Assembly: GCF_016583785.1 (NCBI RefSeq)
Contig: NZ_NRRU01000037.1
Location: 1 to 46,839 of the forward strand
DNA: 46,839 nucleotides
Origin: Rubrivivax gelatinosus
Lineage (GTDB): Bacteria; Pseudomonadota; Gammaproteobacteria; Burkholderiales; Burkholderiaceae_C
Direction: 5' to 3'
Positions within the stretch are counted from its first letter, which is position 1. Each line of letters starts with the position of its first letter. Below the pieces are notes generated by a model. That model was not told the DNA's origin. It saw only the letters and a program-made list of their open reading frames with translations, and searched no databases. Below, in pieces: positions 15,627-24,113 of this stretch. The position numbers were made by a program, and so were the translations under genes.

Positions 15627-16346
15627 TCAGCGCGCGAGGCGCGCGAGGGTCGTGGTGGCGGCGTCGGCCAGCAACTCCTCGGCGACGAGCGGGGGCGCGC
15701 CGGCGCTGGCGCCGGGCACGCGGGTGGCGATGGCGTAGACGCCGCCGGGCACGGCCGGCGCCAGCGTGAACAGGTAGCGCTTGCCGGCCAGCGCCTCGAA
15801 ACGCGCGCGCAGCGGGTCCTCGAGGTAGGGCGCGATCTCGATCTCGCGCGCCGCGACGCTGCGCCCGGCGTAGGGCAGCGTGCTCGCGCGCAGCGTTGCC
15901 GACTGCGCCAGGGCCATGCGGATGCGCTTGCGGAAGTAGGACGACTGGCCCTTGGTGCGGCGCTGCATCTCGCGCACGTCGCGTTCGAGGAAGTGCAGGA
16001 TCACCGGGTTGCCCTGCGCGGCCTCGACTTCGGGCAGCTCGATGCGTTCCGCGCCGGACAGAAAACTCGCCTGCGCGCTGCAGCAGCCGCCGCCGGCACG
16101 GGCCTTGAGCATCAGCGTCACGCGGTCGTCCAGCTCCGGCTCGAGGCTGCCGCGGCGGCTGAAGCGGTAGGCCAGTTCCAGCGGCGGCACCAGGCCGGCA
16201 AGGTGGTTGTCGACGAACAGCGCCTTCTCGGCCGCCGAGATCTCGTCGCTCTCGGCCGCAGCCCACGCCGGCCAGGCCGCCAGCGCCGGCAGCGCCGCGG
16301 CCAGGCGCAGCCAGCGGCGGCGCGCGATGTTGGCGGCAGCCGTCAT
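15627..16346 (-). CDS. Exported protein of unknown function with GGGCCSA motif
   Basis: 239 residues; the ATG at 16346 overlaps the xoxJ stop. The N-terminus ARRRWLRLAAALPALAAW has a twin-arginine-like pattern before a hydrophobic stretch, so export may be by Tat or Sec. The body contains TLMLKARAGGGCCSAQ (Cys88-Cys89), similar in style to the GGCSA carrier loops of the two SoxYZ-like proteins encoded downstream, and a charged helix REMQRRTKGQSSYFRKRIRMAL. No other cysteine is seen. It might be a divergent third carrier or a partner of them. I do not recognise a named family. Confidence 0.75.
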   Translation of the reverse strand: MTAAANIARRRWLRLAAALPALAAWPAWAAAESDEISAAEKALFVDNHLAGLVPPLELAYRFSRRGSLEPELDDRVTLMLKARAGGGCCSAQASFLSGAERIELPEVEAAQGNPVILHFLERDVREMQRRTKGQSSYFRKRIRMALAQSATLRASTLPYAGRSVAAREIEIAPYLEDPLRARFEALAGKRYLFTLAPAVPGGVYAIATRVPGASAGAPPLVAEELLADAATTTLARLAR

Positions 16347-17182
16347 TTGCTCGCCGCCTCGGGTTCGAGCAGCGGCACGCCATAGGACTGCAGGATGGCG
16401 GTGATCTCGGCACGGTGGCGCTCGATCAGCTGCTCGACCTGCTGCTTCCATTCGCGCTCGCCGTAGCGCACGCCCATCGCCATCGAGAAATCGAACTTGA
16501 CGCCGGGCTCGCTGGCCAGCGGCACGACGACGAGCTTCGGGCTCTTCGCGCGCTGGGCGACGAAGCCGGCGATCGGGCCCCAGACGATGGCCGCGTCGAG
16601 CCGCCCTTCGGCCAGGTCGCGCTCGAGGATCTGGCCCGGGTAGGCCTGCGGGTCGGGGCTCATGATCGGATACGGCACGCCGCTGTCGACCAGGCCGTGA
16701 TGCGCCAGCCAGGCCGAGGCCGGCGAGCGGTCGTACAGGCCGATGCGCAGCTTGGCCAGGCGCTCGCGGTCGAGCGCGAGGAACTGCGGGCCGCTGCTGA
16801 CGCCGTCCAGCCCGCGGCCGGCGGCGTAGACCAGCGCGTAGGTCGAGCGGTAATAGGGTTTGGTGACCGACACCTGCTCGAAGCCGGCGGGCACGCCGAG
16901 CACGATGTCGCAGGGGTAGTCCTGGCCCGGCAGCTTGAAACGCAGCGTGTTGCGGATGAAGCCCAGGCGCTGCGGGAACGAGTAGTACGTGACCGGCAGC
17001 CCGAGCGCCTTGCCGAAGAGTTCGGCGATGCGGTTCTCTATGCCTTCGCCGCGCTCGTTGGAGAACGGCAGGTTGTTCGGGTCCTGGCAGACCTTGAGTG
17101 CCGTGCGCGGCGCGTCCTGCGCGCCAGCGGCGGCGCACGCCGCGGCCATCAGCCCGGCGACGATCGCGTGCAGAGGTTTCAT
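16343..17182 (-). CDS. xoxJ: XoxJ/MoxJ-like periplasmic binding protein
   Basis: 279 residues with a signal peptide (about 1-21). The mature start ALKVCQDPNNLPFSNERGEGIENRIAE is diagnostic of the quinoprotein-dehydrogenase-associated solute-binding family (MxaJ/XoxJ) within the class II periplasmic binding fold; later DIVLGVPAGFEQV, TKPYYRSTYALV and AIVWGPIAGF continue the pattern. No ABC permease is present, as is usual for this family. XoxJ is thought to help activate or mature XoxF rather than transport a solute. The stop overlaps the next gene and the start overlaps the xoxG stop, so xoxG-xoxJ-unknown are tightly coupled. Confidence 0.92.
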   Translation of the reverse strand: MKPLHAIVAGLMAAACAAAGAQDAPRTALKVCQDPNNLPFSNERGEGIENRIAELFGKALGLPVTYYSFPQRLGFIRNTLRFKLPGQDYPCDIVLGVPAGFEQVSVTKPYYRSTYALVYAAGRGLDGVSSGPQFLALDRERLAKLRIGLYDRSPASAWLAHHGLVDSGVPYPIMSPDPQAYPGQILERDLAEGRLDAAIVWGPIAGFVAQRAKSPKLVVVPLASEPGVKFDFSMAMGVRYGEREWKQQVEQLIERHRAEITAILQSYGVPLLEPEAASK

Positions 17183-17565
17183 TGGATCGGCTCGACCTTG
17201 GCGCGTGTGATCGCGCCGTCGGATCGGCCCTTCAGGTAGGCGTAGAGCGCGTCGATGTTGTCCATCACCTGCTGGCTGCTGCCGAAGCTCTGCATGCCCT
17301 TGTCGAGGCGGCCGTCGCGCACGGTCTTGACGAACTCGTCCTTGGTCAGCACCTTCAGGCTGTTGACCAGCGACGGCCCGACCATGCCCTCCTGGTTGGC
17401 GCCGTGGCAGCGGTCGCAGGCCGCGGCGCGCCAGGTGCGAAAGCCTTTCATCGTCACCGGGTCGACCTTGTAGCCGTCGACGACCGTGTAGAGCGGGGTC
17501 TGGTTCTGGCCGTACGACGCGCCAGCCGCGAACAGCGCGACACCCAGCAGCAGTTTCCGAAGCAT
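17179..17565 (-). CDS. xoxG: XoxG-like cytochrome c (electron acceptor of XoxF)
   Basis: 128 residues from the ATG at 17565 (AGAGGA upstream); a longer in-frame version lacks a signal sequence. Signal peptide about 1-20, then a single cytochrome c domain with CDRCH (Cys50, Cys53, His54) and Met91 in GMQSFG as likely sixth ligand. It is small compared with many cytochrome cL proteins (about 170-190 residues). It lies 103 bp downstream of xoxF, and its expected job is to accept electrons from XoxF-bound PQQ and hand them to the respiratory chain, perhaps via the diheme cytochrome encoded at 9828. Confidence 0.9.
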   Translation of the reverse strand: MLRKLLLGVALFAAGASYGQNQTPLYTVVDGYKVDPVTMKGFRTWRAAACDRCHGANQEGMVGPSLVNSLKVLTKDEFVKTVRDGRLDKGMQSFGSSQQVMDNIDALYAYLKGRSDGAITRAKVEPIQ

Positions 17566-17624
17566 GTGCGGTTCATCCTCTTGGAGAGGGGACGTCGCCG
17601 CGCCGGACGCCGCCCCCCCGGGGG

Positions 17625-17653
17625 TGCCGGCCCCGGGCACTCCGGAGCCGGCA
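17625..17653. terminator. Hairpin in the xoxF-xoxG gap, possible attenuator
   Basis: TGCCGGC (17625-17631) pairs with GCCGGCA (17647-17653), lying just after the xoxF stop (17669) in the direction of transcription. There is no T run, so it may be a partial terminator or a stabiliser giving more xoxF than xoxG product. Confidence 0.35.
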
Positions 17654-17668
17654 TCAGAGCGGCTGCCG

Positions 17669-19489
17669 TCAGTTGGGCAGCGTGAACACCGTCAGCGAGC
17701 CGCCCAGTTCGGTGTACTGGGACAGTTCACGGTAGCCACCGACGGCACCCAGGCCTTCCTGGTCCTTCTCCAGCCCCGCAGCCATGCCGATGCCGGCCCA
17801 GCCGCCGATGCCCGAGAACACGCCCAGGTACTGCTTGCCCTTGTACTCATAGGTGAAGACGTTGCCGATGATCCCCGACGGCGTCTTGAACTTGAACAGC
17901 TCCTTGGAGATGTTCTTCTTGTCGACGCACTTCAGGTAACCCTCGAGCGTGCCGTAGCAGGCGATGCCGCCGGCGGTGGTGAGCGCACCGCTCCAGACCG
18001 AGAACTTCTCGGCCTTGGACTGCACGATCTTGCCGCTGCTCGCGTCCCAGGTGATGAAGTTGCCCATGCCGCCGTGGCTGCCCGGCGCCGGGTACATCGA
18101 CAGCGTCGCGCCGACATAGGGCTGGCCGGCGGTGTATTCGACCGCGAACGGCTCGTAGTCCATGCAGACGTGGTTGGTCGGCACGTAGAAGAGCTTGGTG
18201 TCGGGATCGAAAGCCGCGGGCTGCTGGTCCTTGGTGCCCAGCGCCGCCGGGCAGACGCCCTTGGTGTTGACGTCGGGGCCGTTCTGCGCCGTCGAGTACT
18301 TGGACACGACCTGCGGCCGGCCGGTCTTCATGTCGACGTGCGTCGCCCAGTTCACCGCCGGGTCGTACTTCTGGGCGACGAGCAGCGCGCCGTTGGTGCG
18401 GTCCAGCGTGTAGGCGAAGCCGTTGCGGTCGAAGTGCACCAGCGCCTTGGTCGGTTTGCCCTTGACGTTGATGTCGGCGAGGATCATCTCGTTGACGCCG
18501 TCGAAGTCCCACTCGTCGTAGGGCGTCATCTGGTAGACCCAGTTGACCTTGCCGGTGTCGACGTCACGCGACCAGATCGACATCGTCCACTTGTTGTCGC
18601 CCGGGCGCTGCGCCGGGTTCCAGGTCGACGGGTTGCCGCTGCCGTAGAAGACGCTGTTGAGCGCCTTGTCGTAGCTGAACCAGCCCCAGGTGGTGCCGCC
18701 GCCGATCTTCCACTGGTCGCCCTTCCAGGTCTTGAGCGACGAGTCGGGGCCGACGGGCTTGACGGCGCCGTCCGTCCAGGTCGTCGTCTTCGCCGGGTCG
18801 ATCAGCATCTCGGCGTCGGGGCCGACGCTGTAGCCCTTCCAGACCTGCTTGCCGGTGTTGATGTCGTAGGCGGCGAGGAAGCCGCGCACGCCCCATTCGC
18901 CGCCGGAGATGCCTGTGATCACCTTGTCCTTGAAGACGTGCGGCGCGTTGGTGTTGACGGCGCCCAGCTTGGGGTCGCCGTTTTTCACCGTCCAGATCAG
19001 CTTGCCGGTCTTGGCGTCGAGCGCGACCAGGTTGCTGTCGGCCTGCTGCAGGAAGACCTTGCCCTCGGCATAGGCCAGGCCGCGGTTGACGGTGTCGCAG
19101 CACATCTGCGGGATCACCGCCGGGTCCTGCTTGGGCTCGTACTTCCAGATGATCTTCTGGGTCTCGAGCTCGATCGCGAACACCTTGTTCGGGAACGGCG
19201 AGTGCAGGTACATCGTGCCGTCGATGACCAGCGGCGAGCCTTCGTGGCCGCGCAGCACGCCGGTGGAGAAGGTCCACGCGACCTGCATCTTGCCGACGTT
19301 GCCGGCGTTGATCTGCTTGAGCTGGCTGTGCCGCTGGTTGTACATGTCGCCGGCCTGCATCGCCCAGTTCTTGGGGTTGGCGGTCAGCTTCTCGACGTCC
19401 GCGTTGGCCTGCACCAGGCCTGGCAGCACCAGCGCTGCCGCCAGCCCCAGCCCCGCCCAGGGAAGGCGTGAATGCCCAGAAATTCGCAT
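17669..19489 (-). CDS. xoxF: XoxF, lanthanide-dependent PQQ methanol/alcohol dehydrogenase
   Basis: 606 residues from the ATG at 19489, with AGGAGA upstream and a signal peptide ending about residue 29 (VQANA). Eight-bladed quinoprotein propeller. PQQ-contact vicinal disulfide Cys130-Cys131, metal ligands Glu198 (GGEWG) and Asn286 (GSGNPS), catalytic Asp328 and the extra Asp330 in WDFDGVN. The extra Asp is the recognised mark of lanthanide-binding XoxF; calcium MxaF enzymes have Ala there. It oxidises methanol or other primary alcohols in the periplasm, passing electrons to XoxG. No mxaF or mxaI is in the window. The reading frame stays open upstream to 20344 but that part lies in the divergent promoter and the opposite gene. 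Confidence 0.97.
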   Translation of the reverse strand: MRISGHSRLPWAGLGLAAALVLPGLVQANADVEKLTANPKNWAMQAGDMYNQRHSQLKQINAGNVGKMQVAWTFSTGVLRGHEGSPLVIDGTMYLHSPFPNKVFAIELETQKIIWKYEPKQDPAVIPQMCCDTVNRGLAYAEGKVFLQQADSNLVALDAKTGKLIWTVKNGDPKLGAVNTNAPHVFKDKVITGISGGEWGVRGFLAAYDINTGKQVWKGYSVGPDAEMLIDPAKTTTWTDGAVKPVGPDSSLKTWKGDQWKIGGGTTWGWFSYDKALNSVFYGSGNPSTWNPAQRPGDNKWTMSIWSRDVDTGKVNWVYQMTPYDEWDFDGVNEMILADINVKGKPTKALVHFDRNGFAYTLDRTNGALLVAQKYDPAVNWATHVDMKTGRPQVVSKYSTAQNGPDVNTKGVCPAALGTKDQQPAAFDPDTKLFYVPTNHVCMDYEPFAVEYTAGQPYVGATLSMYPAPGSHGGMGNFITWDASSGKIVQSKAEKFSVWSGALTTAGGIACYGTLEGYLKCVDKKNISKELFKFKTPSGIIGNVFTYEYKGKQYLGVFSGIGGWAGIGMAAGLEKDQEGLGAVGGYRELSQYTELGGSLTVFTLPN

Positions 19490-19613
19490 CGATGTCTCCT
19501 TGCTTTGATGGACCGGTCTTCCCCTCGTGCGGCCGGAACCCGTTGACCAACCCGCCGCCGACGTCGAGAACACGGCGCAGCGCCCGACCGCAAGTTCCTT
19601 GCCGTCTTCAGCG

Positions 19614-19639
19614 GCGCGGCGCGTGGCGACGCGCCGCGC
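19614..19639. other. Perfect 10-bp stem hairpin upstream of xoxF
   Basis: GCGCGGCGCG (19614-19623) and CGCGCCGCGC (19630-19639) flank a six-base loop TGGCGA, about 125 bp before the xoxF start. It could be a leader-RNA structure of xoxF or a protein-binding palindrome. GC bias makes short stems common, but a perfect 10-bp stem is less so. Confidence 0.45.
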
Positions 19640-19827
19640 AGGGCCGGCCGTGGGCAGTCCATCGGCGTCCGCGCAGCCGCCGCTGGCGCCCCGACGGCAA
19701 CTCGCGGCCCGCCGCGGCACCGGCCTCCGGGGCGACCCGGATAGGGAAAGCACCGGCGGCCATCGCAGGCCATGCGCCGTGGTCGCGGCCGTCGTCCGGC
19801 AGCGCGCGAACAGGCTGCGCCGAAACC

Positions 19828-19860
19828 GTGTCATCGCCGGGGCACAGAGTGTCATCGCCG
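19828..19860. promoter_or_regulatory. Direct repeat GTGTCATCGCCG, two copies 21 bp apart
   Basis: Identical 12-mers at 19828-19839 and 19849-19860, start-to-start 21 bp, i.e. two helical turns on the same DNA face. This geometry is typical of dimeric activator sites. It lies in the divergent region about 165 bp from the propeller start and 340 bp from xoxF. The LuxR-type regulator encoded at 24110-24748 is a natural candidate to bind it. Confidence 0.5.
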
Positions 19861-20024
19861 CGAACAGCCGCCCGCTGGCGCCGCCCGCAGCCTCCTGCGG
19901 GACAGCGCTGGCGAGGTCCTTGCTGGTTCGTGCGGAAGGCGCGAGGACGACACATCTGGTTGAATGTCCCGCAGCCGGCCCGCCAGAGGCCGCCGTCAGG
20001 CCCAACACAAGGAGACACACCCGT

Positions 20025-20990
20025 ATGCGAGCTTTCGCCCGCACGAGCGCCGCAGCGCTCGCCGTCGCCGCCGCCGGCGTCAGCGCCCAGGGCACCGCCT
20101 GGGTATCCAGCGAGAAGGACGACGCGATCACGCTGATCGACACCGCCACGCTGGCCGTCAAGGGCACGGTCGCGACCTGCAAACGCGGCCGCCACATCCA
20201 GCGCCTGCCCGACGGCCGCGTGATGCTCGCCTGCACCGACAGCGGCGTCGCCGACGTGCTCGACGCGGCGACGCAGAAGTCGCTGCGCCGCGTGCCGCTG
20301 GGCGACGACCCCGAGGCCTTCGACGTCTCGCCCGACGGGCGCACGATCTACGTCTCGAACGAGGACGACGGCGTGGCGAGCTTCATCGACGCCCAGACCG
20401 GCAAGGTGACGAAGACGGTCAAGGTCGGCCAGGAGCCCGAGGGCGTCAAGGTCTCGGCCGACGGGCGCACGCTGTACGTGACCTCCGAGGTCGCGAGCAT
20501 GGTGCACGTGATCGACGTCGCCCAGGGCAAGGTGGTGAAGAACGTCAAGGTCGGCAAGCGCCCGAGGCGCATGGCGATCACGCCCGACGGCCGCGAGCTC
20601 TGGGTCACGAACGAACTCGACGCCAGCGTCAGTATCGTCTCGACGGCGACGAACGAGCTGCTGGCGACGCTGAAGTTCGAGGTCAAGGGCGCGCGCGCCG
20701 AGGAGATCACGCCAGTGGGCATCACGATGACACGCGACGGCAAGCGTGCCTTCGTCGCGCTCGGCAAGGCCAACCACGTGGCCTTCGTCGACGTCGCCAC
20801 GCGCAAGGTGACGAACCAGGTGCTGGTCGGCAAACGCGCCTGGAACGTCACGCTGGACAAGGCCGAGCAGCGGCTGTGGGTCGTCAACGGGCTGAGCGAC
20901 GACGTCACCGTCGTCGACGTCGCCGGCGCCAAGGCCGTGAAGAGCATCCCGGTTGGCCGCGTGCCCTACGGCCTGGTGCTGGTCGAATGA
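20025..20990 (+). CDS. PQQ-dependent catabolism-associated beta-propeller protein (copy B)
   Basis: 321 residues from the ATG at 20025 with AGGAGA upstream. Signal peptide about 1-22 (ending GVSAQG). About seven YVTN/YncE-type repeats (e.g. [38 protein letters not shown]). Proteins of this family (known as PQQ-associated repeats) normally accompany an ABC system beside PQQ alcohol dehydrogenases. It is the first gene of a forward operon divergent from xoxF, and its stop overlaps the next ATG. The role is unknown; a periplasmic scaffold or ligand binder is plausible. Confidence 0.88.
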   Translation: MRAFARTSAAALAVAAAGVSAQGTAWVSSEKDDAITLIDTATLAVKGTVATCKRGRHIQRLPDGRVMLACTDSGVADVLDAATQKSLRRVPLGDDPEAFDVSPDGRTIYVSNEDDGVASFIDAQTGKVTKTVKVGQEPEGVKVSADGRTLYVTSEVASMVHVIDVAQGKVVKNVKVGKRPRRMAITPDGRELWVTNELDASVSIVSTATNELLATLKFEVKGARAEEITPVGITMTRDGKRAFVALGKANHVAFVDVATRKVTNQVLVGKRAWNVTLDKAEQRLWVVNGLSDDVTVVDVAGAKAVKSIPVGRVPYGLVLVE

Positions 20991-22147
20991 GGCCGCAGCG
21001 GCTGGGCGTCGCCGTCGTGATGGCGCTGGCAGCGGCGGCGGCACCGGCAGCGACCTTGAAGGTCACGCTGCTGCAGCCGGCCGACGACCCGCGGCTGGAG
21101 CGCTCGCGGCTGGAACGCGCCTACCTCGGCCACCCGGGCGGGCCGGCCGGCGACGGGCTGAAGCTGGCCGTCGAGGACGCTCAATTCGAGCTCGACGCCG
21201 CCGAGGTGAGGATCAGCGTCGACAGCGCCGAGGTCGGCTCGCGCGAGGCCGCACGCGCCGCGGCCGCGGCCGCCGAGAAGGCCGGCGCCGCGGTGCTCGT
21301 CGTCGACCTGCCCGGCGACTGGACGCTGGCGGTGGCCGACGCGGTGAAGATCCCGGTGCTCAACGTCGGCGACGCCGCCGACCGGCTGCGTGGCAGCGAC
21401 TGCCGGCCGCGCCTGTACCACCTGCTGCCCAGCGAACGCATGCGCAGCGACGCGCTGGCGCAGACGCTGGTGGCGCGGCGCTGGGCCCAGGTGCTGATGC
21501 TGGTCGGCCCGACGCCCGAGGACCAGGTGCGCGCGGCGACGGCGCAGGCCTCGATGAAACGTTACGGCCTCAAGCTCGTCGCCCAGCGCCCGTTCAAGCT
21601 CTCGGCCGACCCGCGCGAACGCGACTTCGCCAACCCGCTGCTGCTGACCGGCAATGCCGGCTACGACGCCGTCTGGGTCGTCGACGGCGCCGGCGAGTTC
21701 GCGCGTTCGCTGCCCTACCGCACGGTGCTGCCGCGGCCGGTGGTCGGCGACGCCGGGCTGGTGGCGCTGGCCTGGCACGCGCAGTTCGAGCGTTACGGCG
21801 CACCCCAGGTCTCACGCCGCTTCGCCAAGGCCTACAAGCGGCCGATGACCGGCCCCGACTGGGCGGCCTGGATGGCGGGCAAGGCACTGATCGGCGCCGC
21901 GGTCGCCGCGCCCAAGGGGCCGGCACCGGCCTGGGCCAAGGCCCTGGGCGGCGCCACGCTGGACGGCTCCAAGGGCACGCCGATGAGCTTCCGCGCCTGG
22001 GACGGCCAGCTGCGCCAGCCGCTGCTGCTGAGCGACGGCCAGGGCGTCGTCGCGCAGGCGCCGATCGAGGGCCTGCTGCACCCGACGAACGTGCTCGACA
22101 CGCTGGGCGCCGACGCCCCGGAGAAGCTGTGCAAAGTCGCCCGCTGA
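20987..22147 (+). CDS. Orphan ABC-type periplasmic binding protein of PQQ alcohol dehydrogenase loci
   Basis: 386 residues from the ATG at 20987 overlapping the propeller stop. Signal peptide about 1-22. The type I periplasmic binding fold (as in branched-chain amino acid receptors) is seen from LKVTLLQPADDP through GLKLAVEDAQFEL, VLNVGDAADRLRG, RWAQVLMLVGPTPEDQ and RRFAKAYKRPMTGPDWAAW. It resembles the PQQ_ABC_bind family. Such genes are usually followed by the matching ABC ATPase and permease, which are absent here; instead a Bug-type receptor and a two-component system follow. It may therefore act as a sensor subunit rather than a transporter part. Confidence 0.87.
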   Translation: MRPQRLGVAVVMALAAAAAPAATLKVTLLQPADDPRLERSRLERAYLGHPGGPAGDGLKLAVEDAQFELDAAEVRISVDSAEVGSREAARAAAAAAEKAGAAVLVVDLPGDWTLAVADAVKIPVLNVGDAADRLRGSDCRPRLYHLLPSERMRSDALAQTLVARRWAQVLMLVGPTPEDQVRAATAQASMKRYGLKLVAQRPFKLSADPRERDFANPLLLTGNAGYDAVWVVDGAGEFARSLPYRTVLPRPVVGDAGLVALAWHAQFERYGAPQVSRRFAKAYKRPMTGPDWAAWMAGKALIGAAVAAPKGPAPAWAKALGGATLDGSKGTPMSFRAWDGQLRQPLLLSDGQGVVAQAPIEGLLHPTNVLDTLGADAPEKLCKVAR

Positions 22148-23136
22148 CCCCGGCCGGCGCGGCCCGCCGGCGCCTGCTCGCCGCCGCTGCCGCCGCCGCG
22201 CTGGGCGCTGCCGGCGCCGCGACGGCCAGCGCCGGCACGGCGCCCTTCCCGAGCCGCACGATCACGCTGTGGGTGCCCTGGCCGGCCGGCGGCGCCACCG
22301 ACCTGACGCTGCGGCTGCTGGCCGAACTCGCCGGCGCCCACCTGGGCCAGCGCATCATCGTCGAGAACCGCAGCGGCGCCGGCGGCACGCTGGCGATGCC
22401 GGTGCTGCAGATGTCCGAGCCCGACGGCTACACGATCGCGCAGCTGCCGCAGCCGGTGCTGCGCGTGCCGCACACCCAGCGTGTGCTCTGGGACCCGATA
22501 CGCGACGTCACGCCGATCATCCAGATCTCCGGCGTCACCTTCGGCGTGCTGGTGCGCAACTCCAGCCCCTGGCGTGCGCTCGAGGACCTGTTCGCCTTCG
22601 CCCGCGCCCGGCCGGGCGAGCTGGCGATCGCGACCAACGGCGTCGGCACGACGCCGCACATGGTGCTGGAGGAGCTGTTCACCGCACGCGGCCTGCGCTA
22701 CATCCACGTGCCCTACCGCGGCACCAGCGAGCAGCTGCTGGCGATCGAGTCCGGCCAGGTGATGGCCGGCGTCAACTCCACCGGCTTCGCGCCCGCGGTC
22801 GACTCCGGGCGGCTGCGGCTGCTGGCCAGCTTCGCCGGCAAACGCTCGCCGCGCTGGCCCGAGGTGCCGACGCTCACCGAACTCGGCTTTCCGATCGTCG
22901 CCACCTCGCCCTACGGCCTGGGCGGGCCGCGCGGGCTGCCGCCGGCCGTCGTCGCGCGGCTGCACGACGCCTTCCGGCGCGCGATGTTCGAGCCCGCCTT
23001 CGGCGCCGAGCTCGCCAAATACGACCAGGACCTCGCCTACCTCGGCCCGGCCGACTACGGCCGCTGGCTGCGCGAGGAGTACGAACGCGAGCGCATCGCC
23101 AGCGTGCGCCTGGGCCTGGCCCGTCCGGGAGCCTGA
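22129..23136 (+). CDS. Bug/TctC-family extracytoplasmic solute receptor without transporter
   Basis: 335 residues from a GTG at 22129 (GGAGA four bases upstream), overlapping the preceding gene by 19 bp; no ATG is available before the mature domain. The leader [17 protein letters not shown] is Tat- or Sec-like. The mature part begins FPSRTITLWVPWPAGGATDLTLR, the standard TctC/Bug ligand loop, with IVENRSGAGGTLA and the P-Y-G/tail pattern (GGPRGLPPAVVARLHDAFRRAM). Bug proteins bind carboxylates or amides with high affinity. No TctA or TctB membrane genes are near. It ends 2 bp before the kinase start, which suggests the receptor informs the kinase. Confidence 0.9.
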   Translation: MQSRPLTPAGAARRRLLAAAAAAALGAAGAATASAGTAPFPSRTITLWVPWPAGGATDLTLRLLAELAGAHLGQRIIVENRSGAGGTLAMPVLQMSEPDGYTIAQLPQPVLRVPHTQRVLWDPIRDVTPIIQISGVTFGVLVRNSSPWRALEDLFAFARARPGELAIATNGVGTTPHMVLEELFTARGLRYIHVPYRGTSEQLLAIESGQVMAGVNSTGFAPAVDSGRLRLLASFAGKRSPRWPEVPTLTELGFPIVATSPYGLGGPRGLPPAVVARLHDAFRRAMFEPAFGAELAKYDQDLAYLGPADYGRWLREEYERERIASVRLGLARPGA

Positions 23137-23138
23137 CG

Positions 23139-24113
23139 ATGGCCCGCACCGCACACGAATCCGCGGCGCTGCGACGCCGCTCGGCGATCGAACTCGCCGT
23201 CGTCGTCGGCGCCGCGGCGGCGACCTGGGCGCTGGCCTCGGTGCTGGAACTGCACGAGAGCCTGGTGGCCTTCTTCGCGCGCCACGAGAGCTGGCAGGCC
23301 GACGAGCTGGCGATCGCGCTCGGCGTGCTCGCGCTCGGGCTGGCCGTGCACGCGCTGCGCCGGCGCCGCGACGCCGAGCAGGCGCTGGCGAGCGAGCAGC
23401 GTGCACTCGCCGACGCCGCGCGCCTGGCCGAACGCAACGCCGAACTGGCGCGCGGCCTGATCGCGCTGCAGGAGGACGAACGCGCCGCGATCGCACGCGA
23501 GCTGCACGACGAGATGGGCCAGGCCTGCACCGCGCTGCGCATGGACACCGCGCTGCTCAAGCGCGCCGTCGCGCTCGGCGACGCCGAGGCCGCGCGTGCC
23601 GCCGCCTCCCGCGCCGACCAGCAGGCGCAAAGCCTGCTGCGCGGCGTGCGCGGCTTGCTGCAGCGGCTGCGCCCGGCGCACCTGGAGATGCTCGGGCTGG
23701 CCGCGGCGCTGGAGGAGCTGTGTGCGGGCTGGCAGGCGCGCAGCGGCGTGGCCTGCAGCTTCCACGGCGCGGCCGAGGCCGCCGGCGGGCTCGGCGCCGA
23801 AGCCGAACTCGTCGTCTACCGCGTCGCCCAGGAAGCGCTGACCAACGTGATGCGCCACGCCCGCGCCGGCCGCGTGCAGGTGCTGCTGGCGCGTGAAGGC
23901 GAGTCGCTGGCGCTGCTGGTCGAGGACGACGGCATCGGCCTGCCGCCCGAGGGCGAGCGCCGCGGCCTGGGCCTGCTGGGCGCGGCCGAACGTGCCGCCG
24001 CGCTCGGCGGCACGCTGGCGCTCGAAGGCGCCGCCGGCAGCGGCACGCGCGTGCGGCTGACGCTGCCACTGCAGCCGCAGCGTCAGCAACAAGCCCTGGA
24101 GACGACGCCGTGA
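23139..24113 (+). CDS. Sensor histidine kinase with minimal periplasmic loop (NarX/UhpB type)
   Basis: 324 residues from the ATG at 23139, 2 bp after the Bug stop. Two membrane helices (about 18-36 and 57-73) enclose only about 20 periplasmic residues. Then a short coiled coil (78-110), the HisKA_3 phosphoacceptor helix EDERAAIARELHDEMGQ (His123), and a GHKL ATPase with EALTNVMRHA and VEDDGIGLP. With so small an outer loop the kinase cannot bind a ligand by itself in the usual way, so a periplasmic partner is likely. Its stop overlaps the start of the cognate regulator (GTGA). Confidence 0.92.
   Translation: MARTAHESAALRRRSAIELAVVVGAAAATWALASVLELHESLVAFFARHESWQADELAIALGVLALGLAVHALRRRRDAEQALASEQRALADAARLAERNAELARGLIALQEDERAAIARELHDEMGQACTALRMDTALLKRAVALGDAEAARAAASRADQQAQSLLRGVRGLLQRLRPAHLEMLGLAAALEELCAGWQARSGVACSFHGAAEAAGGLGAEAELVVYRVAQEALTNVMRHARAGRVQVLLAREGESLALLVEDDGIGLPPEGERRGLGLLGAAERAAALGGTLALEGAAGSGTRVRLTLPLQPQRQQQALETTP

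Larger units (their letters stand above)
19490..20024. promoter_or_regulatory. Divergent control region between xoxF and the sensor operon
   Basis: 535 bp with no credible gene. It holds the ribosome sites of both flanking genes, a strong hairpin at 19614-19639 and a 12-bp direct repeat at 19828-19860. No clear sigma-70 -10/-35 pair or sigma-54 site could be recognised by eye. Both operons are expected to start here, so a shared regulator is likely. Confidence 0.7.

Noticed and set aside
19490..20344. N-terminal extension of XoxF upstream of 19489
   Set aside because: It has no family similarity, passes through the divergent control region and into the opposite gene; a signal peptide and ribosome site mark 19489 as the start.
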